Shown here in pieces: positions 43,461 to 55,388 of a DNA stretch of 64,000 bases. Below the pieces are notes generated by a model that worked only from the letters and a program-made list of their open reading frames with translations, searched no databases and had not been told where the DNA came from. Both the position numbers and the translations under genes were made by a program. This DNA is from Tricholoma matsutake (lineage: Eukaryota; Basidiomycota; Agaricomycetes; Agaricales; Tricholomataceae), in assembly GCA_026075535.2 (NCBI GenBank), contig AP026538.1, forward strand, positions 2,480,001 to 2,544,000, in the 5' to 3' direction. Position 1 is the stretch's first letter; each line of letters begins with the position of its first letter.

Positions 43461-44710
43461 TCGCTGCGAATAGGAAAATCCTGCTCCTCTACAACTTCCA
43501 GCTTAACCTCCTCTGCAACTTGATCCTTCGCTTCCTCAACATCTACAAGTGCCAACAAATCTTGCAGGAGTTCGTCTCGTCCCTCGGGGGTGAGCATGCG
43601 GATGTCCTGACGATGGGGACATGCTCCAGCCCTGTGTCCAGGTTCCCCACAACGGTAGCAGAGATCCAACTTACGTGCACGGCTGCGGGCTGCATCAACA
43701 TCCATTGGTACTGGGACATTGACGGGTGGTGTGGGAGTTTGACGAGCAGGAATGGGGTTAGGGTGGGGGAGGCTTCGATTGAAGGTGTAGGGTGTATGAG
43801 TGGTAGTTGGAGCATGGAATGCAGCATTAAACGCCGCATTTGTGAGTCAGTTCTTGTCACAGAGTGAAGCAGCTTCATACCAAGCAAGGATATCATCGTC
43901 CGCTGGGCGCCCTTCCAACATCTGTGCAATCTGGTCCTGAATTTCTTGGTTGAGCCCCCGTCAGAACTTCACCACCACTGGTAACCCACTCCCATACCCT
44001 GCCATGTCCACCAAATCCTTGAACTCATCGATATAGTTGTCCACAGATCGACATCCCTGGTGGTAAGTGGATGACTCAAGTCGTGTCACTGCTCGGTGGC
44101 GTTCATTGAGGGGGCAGAAGTGGCGTACGAACTCAGCTCGAAAGTCACCCCAAGTGGAGAAAGGTAGAGAACCAAGTTCTTTAGTTTGACGTAGGATACG
44201 GTCCACATAGAGATAGGCGCATTCAGATTTCATGTATGTGAAGGCCCAATAAATTTTTGCAGCCTCATCGACGAATTGATGCGACTGGAGACTAATGTAT
44301 AACTCACAGGAATTAAGGAATGCACGTCCCTGCGCACGTGCACCATTAAATTCGGCGGGGGGGGACGGTTTGATCTGGGCATGTTCCTTAGTGGATGCAT
44401 TTGGCAAAACGTTGTTGTTGGGTGCGCTTGGAGTCGTGAAGGGGGAATTATTAGTCGTAGGGTTAGCCTGGAGGGTCCTAACGAAGTTTTCAATCGTAGA
44501 TTTAAGCGAGTCGATTTGCGCGCGCATTCCGGAAACGTCGCTTTCAAGCGCGTCGAAGTGTTCTGATGCGTCCATGTCGCTAGGGAGCGCGTTTGGCGAA
44601 AATGGCGGCGCGATAAAGGCGAGAGTATCTGGAACGGTGTGTAGGGACTCTGTGGAGCTTTGGGAAGCGTCGTCCAGTCCGTACCTGCCTATTTTGGGCA
44701 GCGCGTTCAC
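43457..44710 (-). pseudogene. Element B gag
   Basis: Reads from a GTG near 44710 (NALPKIGRYGLDDAS); the first ATG in frame is about 44573 (MDASEHFDALESDVSGM). A capsid region follows: RAFLNSCELYISLQSHQF, AEFVRHFCPLNERHRAVTRL and VDNYIDEFKDLVDMAGYG. A CCHC knuckle reads CYRCGEPGHRAGAC (about 43620-43660). TGA at 43961 and 43847 are where Arg is expected. The natural end is TGA 43457. GGATTTT at 43475-43481, six codons before the stop, is a candidate -1 slippery site towards protease. Confidence 0.85.
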
Positions 44711-44741
44711 GATTTTCGGGCCTTAGGGGAGAGTTTTCTAC

Positions 44742-45167
44742 TATAAGGGCAACCTAAGCCTCTAGCAAAGGGAAATCCGAAGTTAAAATTATGCTACATA
44801 ATACAGGGACTGGGGGCGCACCTAGCAAAGGGAAATCCGAAGAGAAAACTCTAAGGATCCCCTTGCTGATGCCCAGTATATGTGAAGACGACAAAAATCA
44901 AATATAACCTAAAAATAGAAAAAGGCGGAGATAGGCGGATCAAGGCCGCCGAATGACATCATACCAAGGGGTATGTGTCGGAAGGGGTACTCCGCCTCTA
45001 AATATAAAAGTGTCAACATATACAAACATGATAGCAAGGGAAAATTAGTAATAAAATCCGGAAAAATCATAGAAAATGAAGAATAGAAGGAAATGAGGTG
45101 GGGAAAAATATGGGACGAACATAAAAAATAGGAAAAACACACAGGGCACCCCCCTAGTCCCCTTACA
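44742..45167 (-). repeat. Element B 5' LTR
   Basis: 426 bp. The leader after it on the minus strand starts GTAGAAAACTCTCCCC, without the TGG of an ordinary tRNA primer site; self-priming as in Tf1-type elements is possible. Confidence 0.95.
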
Positions 45168-45430
45168 AACACCCCCGCTCACATTTGCAGTGAGAGAGGG
45201 GGTGGTGGTGGTTGTCACCGAGAATAGAATGAAAAACACCAACGCATTCAACGTGTTTGTCACCAGATAGTCAGGATTCTCCTGACTGCTCCTGTGCTCA
45301 AATAATAGGAAACTACTATGAAAATTCAACTGATATGTTTCCCAACAACAAGATATATTAAGTTGAGTGGATACAAATGTACAATTAAATACTTGTCCCT
45401 AAGCATCCACTGGCACTCCTGCTCTTCTTC

Positions 45431-48400
45431 CTATCTATGTCCTCTATTTGGAGCCCAACAAACAACTAGCACCTCTCTTTCAATATTGTAAGTCCCTAAT
45501 GGGTGCTGTAAGGTTACAACATGGGTAATGATATGAGCAGGTTCAATAATGATATTGGTGTTAGAGGGGATTGCATCCACAATCCGGGTCATAAATCCAG
45601 GATAATATTTGAATGGTGCTTTTCCTTCCTGTTGTTCAGATAGTGGTTGATGTGGGCAGACATTTATGAAGATCTGCATTGTGCCTTCTATTGGAAGCCT
45701 CCAAATTTGTTGAATAAAGCCTGTATCATGAACTTGAGTCAAAGGATTGTAAAACTGTATGGCACTATTTCCTTTGTGTGATCTTTCACAACTAAAGGTA
45801 CATTTGTCTCGGTGGATCTCCATAAGATGCTGAGCTTGTGGAGAAAGAATAATGCTGTTCAATGGATGGGGAAGATCAGAGTAGGCTCAGTAGGGCCTTC
45901 CTGTCTGGTGAAGGTAATGAAGCAGCCCATTATATTCTACATCTTGAAGGCTAGGGGCCTTCTCTAGAGTTTCTGCCACTTCAGTAGACTTCAGAGGTAC
46001 TGGTGGATTATCCACTGAAATGTCAACTGGCTCCAGAATGTCAGACAACTCTTTTATAGCATTGTCACTGTGCAGTGAAGCATCAAGATAAGCTCTACAA
46101 CTCATTTGGCAGAGCATTGTTAAATCCAAATCTCCTGCAATTGATATTAGCTACTAGCTTTACATAAATGAGTGTAAATAAACATATGAATATGGTGATT
46201 AGTATTAATGTTTTGCAACATTCCATTCATTCGCTCTCCTGAAAACTCGCTCAATGAAGCTAAAGGACCCCAGTATCTGAGCAGGGAGCCATTATGCATG
46301 GCATAGTGGTGATTTGGCTTGGATGGATGGTAAGGGAAGAGCTTTTGAATTGCAGTCCGATACTGGATATAATGCTGGGTATGGGCATCAGCATCAGCAT
46401 TTGAAGTCTTGAATGCAGCAATAATATTTGTAGCTGCAACAAGGTTATAGAAGCACTCAAAGTGTTGGCAGTGAAAGTCTGTAGCAGCAACAATGTACCA
46501 GAATTCCGGAATAATGAGAGGGAAAATGCATGTAAACAGAGTGAGATATTCTCTTGCTTTGAGCTTGCCATGACTTGGTTCACCCAGATTGACTGGTGGT
46601 CGTTGTATCCATGTTGGAAGAGTAATGTCTTGAATGCAATCCTGTATTGCCTGTAGCTCTGTAGGTGTAAAGCTGAATGGCACTGTGTCTGCAGGAATAT
46701 AGTCACTATCATCACCATCATCTTCATCATCAAAATTGAGGTCATGGGGAACTGGATGGGTTTGTGTAACTGTAGGGGTTGAGGATGATTCAGACATGCT
46801 TGAACCAGCAGTAAATGAGGAAGATGGTGAGGGAGACATAGGTGGTGGTGTATGTTGCATTGGCATCATCATGGTAGTCTCATATTCAGCTGTTTCCTGG
46901 AAAAGACCTTCCAACTCTTCAGCAGAGTCTGATACATCCTCTTCAGTCAATCGCTCATCAAGCTCTATTTCTTTAATCTTCTGGCTTTCATCCTCATCTT
47001 GTCCAATTCTCCAGAGTGAGCGAAGATGATGCTGTAAAATACCCTCAAGCCAGTTGTGCATAAAACCTAGAACAACATGTTTGACTGGGTCCCAGTATGG
47101 CAGACAATGTAATGGAGTCCACCGTACACCATTTGACTTTGATAGAGCATTTCAGCCAGCCTTGGTTGTCTGGTTAAGCCATGCCTCTGCTTGTGCTCGC
47201 ACCTGGGCACCATTATGTAGTTCCCAGGATTGCATATTAAGGTCTTCTAGCTGATGTTGGGTACAGAGGCAGAAGGAACAAAACATTGTGGCACCATGTG
47301 CTAAAAAGCCAGTAACCTTCCGACTTCCCTCCAGATCAGCAATGACAGGTGCAATTTTTGCTTGCACAGGAATACCATTGGGATGTCTGGATGTTGGCAC
47401 ATTTTGACCGGGTGCAACACCATACTTGGCAACAGAAGTAATAACAGGATCAAGAACATGGGAAATAGTGGTAGGGTCAGGAAGATGAGGTGGAGGTGTG
47501 AGACCAGCAATAAAGATATTCTCAGGTTGATACCAGAGATTGAAAGGTAAATTCCAGCAATAAAGCAAAATTGCACCACAGGATACCTTTTTACCTATAT
47601 GTAATATTATTAGCCATATTAGTATATAATTTCTTTCTAGTGACCTACCAGCAATCTTGTTTGTGTGAGGGTTGTACCAATCAACATAAATTCTGAAGAG
47701 TAAATGATAGGGAGACTGGAGAAAGCCTAAAATATCATTCCAAGCAGGGCTACCTTGGATATCATTAATAGTGGCACCAAAGACAGCTGGAGGATGATTT
47801 ATATGGTTATGATAAGTCTTGTGAAGAGAGTCTTCTATGATCTGGCGAGACAAAAAAAATTGAAGCCAAGAGTCAAATGACTGTGTACTGTACAGCTGGC
47901 ATGGAACCCATTTGGGGCCATTCCGGGTATTCTGAATTTTCCAGAGATTTGTATTGCATGCACGTGATCTTGGAGACTCCTTCCACTGACATTTCCAAGG
48001 AATTGGATAAGGGAAGAGGGAAAGGCACTGGGGACAGCATGCTGTCTGGATGATATCTGGTTCAGGGCAGTGAAGCTGATAGGCTGTACGAACATCATGA
48101 GGAAGTTTGACATTAGAAAGTTTGATAACAAATCCAGATGACATCAAAGCAATGCCAACAAGATAAAGAGTTGCAGAGATGATAACCTGAATTGCTCATA
48201 GAACTTTGTTGGTGACAGCATGACTTACACCAGCTCTGGTGTGGAGCCAGATGACAAGAAGGCAGACCATCTTTATAATAAGTGTAGTGGAAAAGCTGAT
48301 ATCTGTACTATACTTTTCAACTATATTCTTATGGAAACAGTTTAGCACTTACCTGTTGGAGAATTGGAAGCTGTAGATTTTTTTGATGATGAACTTGGGG

Positions 48401-48557
48401 ATGATTGTGGCTTCCGTCTTGCCAAGGCAGGGTTTTTATCCTGTTTCTCATGCATCAAACGAGTTGGACCACTAACAGACTGGCCTGGTTGTTCAACACC
48501 ATGAATGCAGACAGTTTTCATGCTGCAAACTGTGCATGTACATATAACTGAAGGCAT
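45431..48557 (-). pseudogene. Tnp2-type transposase of CACTA-like element F
   Basis: N-terminus about 48557: CTCTVCSMKTVCIHG, a zinc-ribbon-like start. Then CPQCLSLFPYPIPWKC, VFGATINDIQGSPAW and FRIYVDWYNPHTNKIAG. After a likely intron (about 47585-47648) come KKVSCGAILLYCWNLPFNLW, YQPENIFIAGLTPPPHLPDP, FCSFCLCTQHQLEDLN and NGVRWTPLHCLPYWDP, then VLGFMHNWLEGILQHHLRSL (about 47000-47060). These are hallmark blocks of the Tnp2/Plavaka-type transposases abundant in Agaricomycetes. The C-terminal part (45431-47061) has an acidic Ser-rich stretch. At least one TGA (near 47152) and several breaks make it non-functional. It converges on the accessory gene. Confidence 0.8.
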
Positions 48558-48849
48558 TGTTGAGTGAAAGAGGAAGGGAATGGAGGAAAGGAGTATTCAT
48601 GGCACTAACTGCTACTCCATATTTATGTAAAGTATGTAACTTGGTAACAAGAATAATACAAAAGTTGTTGCACCACATGATGATCAATGATCAATGATTA
48701 ATGATTAACCAATTTAATGATTATTGATATATATATTGATAACTTTGTTATGATCACAAGGGCAATATTACATAATTACTTTGTCAACTGCCATACCCAC
48801 TGCCTCGAAGGCAGTTGAAACTCAACTGCCCTAGCTTTTGCCCCTGGTG

Positions 48850-49580
48850 TCACTTGCCCATCATTATCAGCTCTTTGAGCAACTGCCAAGAGAGAGGCGG
48901 GGTGGTACAAGGAAAGGGAGGACATTATTGTTGGATGAAACCCTGAAGTGTGCTGCAAGGGATTGGCTGTCGTCACAGAAGACCAGGGAAGTCACACCAC
49001 ACCGCTTTCAGCATGCACTCAACAGCCAAATATTGCCTTTGTTGGATGTCTCGTTGAAGAAACCTCTGTGTGAGAGAACTGCGAGGAGGTGGTTAATCAA
49101 ACTGGGATGGTGACATACCCAAATTTGGAAAGGAGTCTACTTGGATGGTCACAAATGTGAGGATGTTGTGAAGTACTGAAACGAAGAGTTTATTCCTCGG
49201 ATGAAGGAATTTGACGCACAAATGACTTGTTATGTCCAGGACAGCAACACTGGAGAGCTTATTGCAGTTGAGCCAATGCTCAGTGCTGGTGAAAAGAAAG
49301 TCATCGCATTGTTTCAGGATGAATCTTCATTTCATGCAAATGAATACAAATCATCAGCTTGGTTGTGTCCTTCATCTTCACACTGTTGCTTTTCTAATTG
49401 CTTTTAGGCTTTGAGAGGGGGAGGTCTTGCTCCAAAGTAAATCCCGTGGTCGGCTCATTCATGTCTCAGACTTTGACAATGAAGTCAGTGGCCGATTGGT
49501 TACTCAGAACAAAGAACATGAGATTGAAATGGATGCACACAAAATTATATTCCCTGGCTCAAATGGCAATGCATGGTGGG
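48850..49580 (+). pseudogene. DDE transposase G, middle segment
   Basis: Continues from 36391: SLAHHYQLFEQLPRERRGGT, VTPHRFQHALNSQILPLLD, ERTARRWLIKLGW, then the catalytic domain ALFQDESSFHANEYKSSAWL with the first Asp (about 49310-49365). A GT-AG intron lies at about 49361-49407, followed by SRGRLIHVSDFDNEVSGRL and PGSNGNAW. TGA codons occur after LGW, after VVKY and after the intron, each where relatives have Arg. It ends in GTGGG, the target site of element A. Confidence 0.85.
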
Positions 49581-49981
49581 TGTTAGGGTGACACCCACTA
49601 TCTGCTAGCTAAGACCGTGCGGGTTCTCTCTACAAGAAGGGGGCGGGATCCACGCTCGTGATGGGGAATTGATGGTTTTGATGCAAGGGGTTATTAATAG
49701 GTGAGTTTGTTGAGATAGGCCTTTCACACCAAAAACATAGGTGGAATACCTAAGAGAACACAACTGGGGTCCCCTAGGCATATATTTAGGGTTTATATAC
49801 TATGTTACATATATTGTACATTGTTGTTACCAACGCACTCGTACATGCGCGTACATTTTGATGCGTGCAAAATAAAATTCTCACGCTATCAAAATGTAGC
49901 ATAATTTGGCGTCATGTAGCATAATTTGACATAATAAAATAAAAATGAAAGCTTATTAGGTAATGGGGTGGTTTCCTAACA
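49581..49981 (-). repeat. Element A 3' LTR
   Basis: 401 bp, TGTTAGG...CCTAACA on either strand. Adjacent polypurine on the element strand: AAAAGGGGGGTAA (49982-49994). Confidence 0.95.
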
Positions 49982-50124
49982 TTACCCCCCTTTTATGCCT
50001 CGACTTCCAGGCGAGAAAATATTATGTTTGTCCCCTCTGTGAAATTTTGGTAAGGCCGGAATTTCATCCCCTCATACACCATTCTCGCAATGCGACGCAG
50101 AGCATTCGGATTATGTTTAAAGAA

Positions 50125-52620
50125 TTAAGCGATTGCGTTACGTGCTCGCTTACAATTCTCTTTGGGTTCCCACAAATTATTTTCGTTGGTATAGTTTTTC
50201 CACTTTATTAAGAACTCCAATTTGTTCCATCGAAGATGTGAGTCTAGAATTTCTTCAACTATGTATTCTGGAGCACCTTCTACTATTATCGGAGGTTGCG
50301 GAGTAGTTTGTTGGCCAGGAATAGTGGGTGGATGGTAAGGGTGTAGGCGGGATACATTAATCTTGGGATCAATCTTAAATGATCGGGGTAATTTTAGCAC
50401 TACCACATTAGGCGAGATCACTTTAGAGATCGCATATGGGCCAACTTGTTTCTCCATAAGTTTCTTCGAAGGTCGTGGAATGTTCAGGTCCTTGGTACTT
50501 AGCCATACCAAGTCACCAACTTTGTACTCTGGAGTGCGTGCTCGAGTACGATCCGTGTGTCGCATCATGTCATCACATGCTTTCTTCAATGCCACCTCTG
50601 CTTCCTCTTGTACCTTTTGCATCTTAGATACAAAATCTTCTACCGACTGTACTTTGACTTCCCTTCTGGGTTCTACTCCCATGCGAGGATGATATCCATA
50701 ATTCGCAAAAAAGGGTGACATACGAGTAGCCAAATGGAATTTGTTATTGTGGGAAAATTTGGCAATTGCCAACCATTCGGGCCAGTCGGTTTGTTGGTAG
50801 TTGACAAACATACATAGGTACTCCTCCAACTCCTGATTCATTCACTCTGTCTGCCCATCAGTCTGCGGGTGATATGCTGTAGATAATTTAGTTTGAATTC
50901 CCAATATGTTGTTTAGTTCTCGCATAAACGTGGAAGCAAATTGTGGTCTGCAATCGGAGATAATGGTATCGGGTAACCCATGTAACCGCCATACCTGATT
51001 TAGATAGAGGCACGCCAAGCCCAAGGATGAGGTTTCTGTAGTAGTAGGAATAATATGGACCTCCTTTGTAAAGCGGTTGCATACTACGAATATTGCATCG
51101 TACCCTTGAGCCTCAGGTAATCCAGTGATAAAATCCACAGATATATCTCGCCACGGCGCTTTAGGTATAGGGTTCGGCATTAATTTTCCTGCAGGTTTTT
51201 CTGGAAATTTCTTCCCCCTCATGCACGTATCACATCCATCCACATACCCCAACACATACTTTGAAATTCCGGGCCACCAATAATTTCTCATTACTAATTC
51301 CAACGTCTTCCATCTTCCTGGGTGTCCGGCAATCGGTGTATTGTGATGTAACCAGACAATCTCCCTTCGCAAATCCTGATCCTTTGGTACATACACTTTT
51401 CCTCGAAACAACACCAACCGTTGTTCCTCAGCCCATTCGTCTCCTTTGATATTACCTTTCTTCTCTCCCTTCAGAGCTTTCACAGCTTCCACTACTTCAT
51501 CGTCCATTTCTGAACATTGTCCAATTTTAGACAACATTTCCGTTTCCGAGCTATCTATTAATAGATGCCCTTGATGCATAGCGCAAATGCGAAAGTATTC
51601 AGGTTTGAGTAAGGTAACATTTTTATTGTCCTCCTCCACCCCCCTTTTATGATCAATATGTCTGGATAATGCATCTGCTTTCCTCATTAAGCTTCCCACT
51701 TTGTGGACCAAGTGAAAGTTGAAATGCGATAGGAATAGTGCCCAACATGCTTGCTGGCGATTAAGCTTTTTAGCGGACATGAAGTATTGCAGATTTTGAT
51801 GATCCATCCAGATCTCAATCTGATGCATACATCCCTCCAAATAATGCCTCCACGCCTCCAATGCTTGTATTATCCCCAACATCTCTTTGTCATGCACATC
51901 ATAATTCCTCTCCACATCATTCAACCCTTTCGACAAGTATGCACAAGGATCCCATTTGTCATCTTCACACAGCATTGATAATACTACTCCAGTAGCAAAA
52001 TCAGATGCATCGGATTCCACTCGCAAAGGGCATGTGAAATCTACTGGGGCTAATATTGGTCCCTCCACAAACTTCCTCTTCAACTCCTCAAACACTGTCT
52101 GCTGCTGCTCTCCCCACCTCCATACTACTCCCTTTCACATAAGGTTATGTAAGGGTGCAGCAATTTTAGAAAAATTGTGCACAAAGCGACGATAATAATT
52201 TGCGAGTCCCAAGAAGGCTTGAACCTCCTTGACATGGGTGGGCGCAGGCCAATCTGTGATTGCCTGTACCTTGATCAGATCCATTTTGATCCCGTCAGGG
52301 CCAATCAATAATCCTAGGAACTCGATCTCGCTTGCCCCAAACACACACTTTTCTGGTTTCAAAAATAGATCATTCTCTGCCAACCTCCGTAACACCTCCT
52401 GCACTATTGCCTCATGATTCTCTTCATCCTCTGTGAATATCAGAATGTCATCAATAAATATTATTACCACGCCTTTGTCTATTATGTCCTTGAAGATGTC
52501 GTTCATCATATTTTGAAAGGTCGGGGGACTATTAGTCATCCCAAAAAACATGACAAGCGGCTCGAAAGATCCTCGACACGTGGCAAATGCAGCCTTCCAC
52601 TCATCTCCTTTCTTTATTCA
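50125..52620 (-). pseudogene. Element A pol: RT end, RNase H, integrase, chromodomain
   Basis: RT: FGMTNSPPTFQNMMNDIFKD, IFIDDILIFTEDEENH (active-site FIDD, about 52430-52470). RNase H: VESDASDFATGVVLSMLCED, YDVHDKEMLGIIQALEAW. Integrase: HHNTPIAGHPGRWKTLELVM, WWPGISKYVLGYVDGCDTC, VDFITGLPEAQGYDAIF, ISDCRPQFASTFMRELNNIL, HPQTDGQTE. After TGA 50842: EYLCMFVNYQQTDWPEW, then YKVGDLVWLSTKDLNI and chromodomain EYIVEEILDSHLRWNKLEFL. TGA 52618, 52135 and 50842 fall at expected Arg sites. A further G-to-A change next to 50842 gives Met for the expected Val. It ends at TAA 50125. Confidence 0.9.
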
Positions 52621-53811
52621 TACATTGTTGTATCCCCATCATAAATCCAATTTTGTAAAGACCTTGGCTTTTCCCACCTTATCAATTATTTCTGAGATCA
52701 ACGGCAGGGGGTACGTGTTCTTCACTGTCCACTCATTCAGATACCTATAATCGGTACACATCCTCTTCCTTTGGTCTTTTTTGGGCATGAAGAATATTGG
52801 TGATGTCTGCAGTGATTTCGAAGGTCGTATGTATCCTTTGCACAATTGCTCCTTTAGGAACGCATCCACTTCTTCTTGTTCCATCGGAGATAACGGATAT
52901 ACCTTTGACTTCTTCGGCACAAACCTGGGCTTCATCTCAATCGCATGATCCCATGGCTTCCACACCAGCATTTGCTCAGACTCCTTCTTTTGGAACACTG
53001 ACAAATGTTCATGATACACTTTTGGCACCCATTCCTCCACTGGCTTCTCCACCTTCACGATATTCTTGTCCCATGACTGTCCTCCACAAACTGCTCTAAA
53101 GGTTTGCTTTTGCTCTTCTTTCTCGATCATGATCGGAATTTCCCCATTTGGCATTTCCTCATCCTCCACTTCCTCCATCGTAACAGAATACTTTCTCGGA
53201 TGTTCTTTCTCTTTCTTTTTCCTTTTTGCCTTCTTCCTCCCATACACATTACATTCCTTAGGACAACGAGTCATTTGTACTTTCCCAGTTTTCCAATCAA
53301 TTTCAGGATTATGCTTCCATAACCACGGACATCCTATTATTAGATTGGTCTTCCCAAGATCACACACTTCGAATATGGCTCACTCCTGATGCTCCTGATA
53401 CTTTAGTACCATAGTCACCTCCTCCTTGATAGTTCCTCCACGATTGACTGTTCCATCAATATTGTACACCATTATAGGTTGTGCCAGCTTGCGTGTGTTA
53501 ATACCATTTCCGGTAATTAAGAATCGATTAATAAATAATCCTGTAGCACCACTGTCAAGCAATGCTTCCACATCAATAGCTGCATGCATGTCCACTGTCT
53601 TCAGTCCCACAGTCAAGGTGATTTCAGGTTCTATTCGTGCAGAGCGAATAAAGAATTTAGGGGTTTTCGGAAATGACATGTGACAATTTTCTTTGTCGTG
53701 TGATTTGCAACAGTTGTACTCCTCCTCGATTTCCTTTTCTGATTTACTCTGGGTTTCCTCGGATACTAATACATTGTAACGATTCTGGGTCACCAATGGG
53801 GAAACCTTCAC
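52621..53811 (-). pseudogene. Element A protease and RT N-terminal part
   Basis: Protease: TVGLKTVDMHAAIDVEALLD, SGATGLFINRFLITG (D-S-G active site) and QPIMVYNIDGTVNRGG. After TGA 53380: LGKTNLIIGCPWL and HNPEIDWKTGKVQMTRCP, then RT blocks PWDHAIEMKPRFVPKKSKVY, GYIRPSKSLQTSPIFFMPKK, CTDYRYLNEWTVKNTYPLPL and KVFTKLDL, ended by TGA 52639, where KLDLRWGYNN is expected. The frame is -1 to gag; GAATTTT at 53826-53832, just before the gag stop TAG (53811), is a candidate slip site. Confidence 0.9.
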
Positions 53812-54902
53812 TAGGACTCTTCCACAAAATTCTCCTGCTTCCCCTCCTCCTGCTTCACTTCCTCGAATATAGCTCCCCTGATCTTTCTCTTCTGCTTACA
53901 ATTCTTAGAAATGTGTCCTAACTGCCCACAGTTAAAACATCTAAGTGGGGCTCGTCTCCCCACTTGATCAACCTCCATTGCATCTGCTGGTGCTGCTGAC
54001 TCCGTAACTATAGGTGTCACTGCCATGGCCAGTGGCTGTGCCCTTGGAGCTTGCACCTAAGGTGCCTTTCCTTTCTCGGACTTTCCTCCTGATGACTTTC
54101 CAAATTTACTACTTCTGTACATCAACTTTGACTCCGCCTGTTCCTGCCAATATTGCCGGTCAAGGCGCATTGCCCAATTATACCACTCGTCCAACTTCTC
54201 TGGCATAGAAGGTAGTCGGTAGATAGACTTGAATAAAGAGGGATTTAATCCTGCTTTCAAAAACTCTACCAATGCGACTTCTCCCATATCCGTTTGCAAA
54301 GCTTCTGCTTTGAACTGCAAAATAAATTTATCCACCATTAAGGAACCTTGCATGGTCTTTAATTTAGCATTGGCTGTCACCTTTGGATTAGGGTCTCCAA
54401 ACTGTGCCTCCAATCTCTCCAGAAATTCCTTGAAGGTTGCAAATGGTTTATTTCCCGCAGCAATTTGATTAATAGCCTCATTTCTCCAGAACTGTGCTTT
54501 CCCCCCCTGAATGTATGAGAGAGCAAACATAATCCTAGACTTGGCTGTATGAAACTCTGGCTTCCTCCCATGGATGTATAATACTATAGAACTGATGAAG
54601 GATTTTGTATTCTCCATGGTACCGTCAAAGATTTGCGGGGGCATGTACTTAGGTAAGCACACTTTTCCATTTCCGGATTTCTCCACCGTCTCATCCTCCT
54701 GCGATATCCACTCCTCCATCTCCTCCATCTCATCATCTCTTTCTCCTGCTGTCTCTGGCTGTACTTCTGCTTGTCTGGGCTGTGATGCTGCCAATACTGA
54801 CACTAATTGCGACATTTGCGCTGTGAGCGCATCAATTTTCACCTCTAGTGCTGGTATGGGAACAGGATTAGGACCGGGATTAGAAGTTGAAGGTTTGGAC
54901 AT
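53811..54902 (-). pseudogene. Element A gag with zinc knuckle
   Basis: Starts at ATG 54902 (MSKPSTSNPGPNPVPIPA). A capsid domain follows: YMPPQIFDGTMENTKSFISS, MFALSYIQGGKAQFW, KPFATFKEFLERLEAQFGD and LPSMPEKLDEWYNWAMRL. After TAG 54057 (CAG expected) the same frame holds CFNCGQLGHISKNC, a CCHC nucleic-acid-binding knuckle (about 53900-53945), and a Glu/Lys-rich tail ending at TAG 53811. Highly similar to the gag of A2 (28041-29240). Confidence 0.9.
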
Positions 54903-55388
54903 AATTGTAGAATCTGTGATGAATCACTTCTTCGACAAATTCAAAATTTTTCTTCGAGACCTCTCCAAACGTTTACAGGTCACGTGATAAGGTTCGTCGA
55001 GGTTCGTCAATGGTTCGTCGTTCGTCGGGCGCCTATTTTGACACTTCAGATCAATAACCCTTCCAACAGTGCCTGATCTCGGAGATATCACTGAATTCGG
55101 CTTGTAACTAAAATAGTCGTCCGAATAGAGTAATGTAAATCATAACTAAACCAGATCTGATCGGTTGTCTGGTTGCAGCTGTCCTAATGATGAGTGCTGC
55201 CTCTCGATCACTGGCAGTCGCAATGTAAGGCGAGGCCTGGTGTCGGCTTATGAAAGAAAAGGTAGATTACGTATATACAAGTACTTCCGGCTCATGCCGA
55301 AAGGATGAGTAATCAGATGTGGCGCAGTGAAACAATGATGTATGTGCAAGTAAGAGAAGGCACACTGATATGGGAAGTTGTGTTCTTC

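Larger units (their letters stand above)
39121..45167 (-). mobile_element. Complete Ty3/Gypsy element B, 6047 bp (marY1-like)
   Basis: LTRs of 426 bp at both ends differ at only two positions that I can see, both CpG transitions. A perfect 5-bp duplication AACAC flanks it (39116-39120 and 45168-45172). Gag, protease, RT, RNase H, integrase and chromodomain all lie on the minus strand, gag in one frame and pro-pol in the -1 frame. Five in-frame TGA codons (43961, 43847, 42924, 42798, 40224) are the only lesions noticed. Size and LTR length fit marY1 of Tricholoma matsutake as I remember it. Confidence 0.95.
36392..48849. mobile_element. CACTA-like transposon F (contains Gypsy B)
   Basis: Terminal inverted repeats CACCAGGGGCAAAA, about 65-70 bp similar (36392-36460 and 48782-48849), each including a 9-bp-stem GGCAGTTGA hairpin. 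A 3-bp duplication TCA stands at 36389-36391 and 48850-48852; GTCAC can also be aligned as a 5-bp repeat. Inside are a plus-strand accessory gene, a 67-bp minisatellite split by Gypsy B, and a minus-strand Tnp2-type transposase. Excluding B it is about 6.4 kb. Its removal with one TCA restores the G frame exactly. Confidence 0.8.

Noticed and set aside
36388..48853. 5-bp GTCAC as the target duplication of F
   Set aside because: It aligns, but TCA with CACCA...TGGTG ends fits CACTA-like elements; both readings restore the same G frame, so the shorter was preferred without proof.
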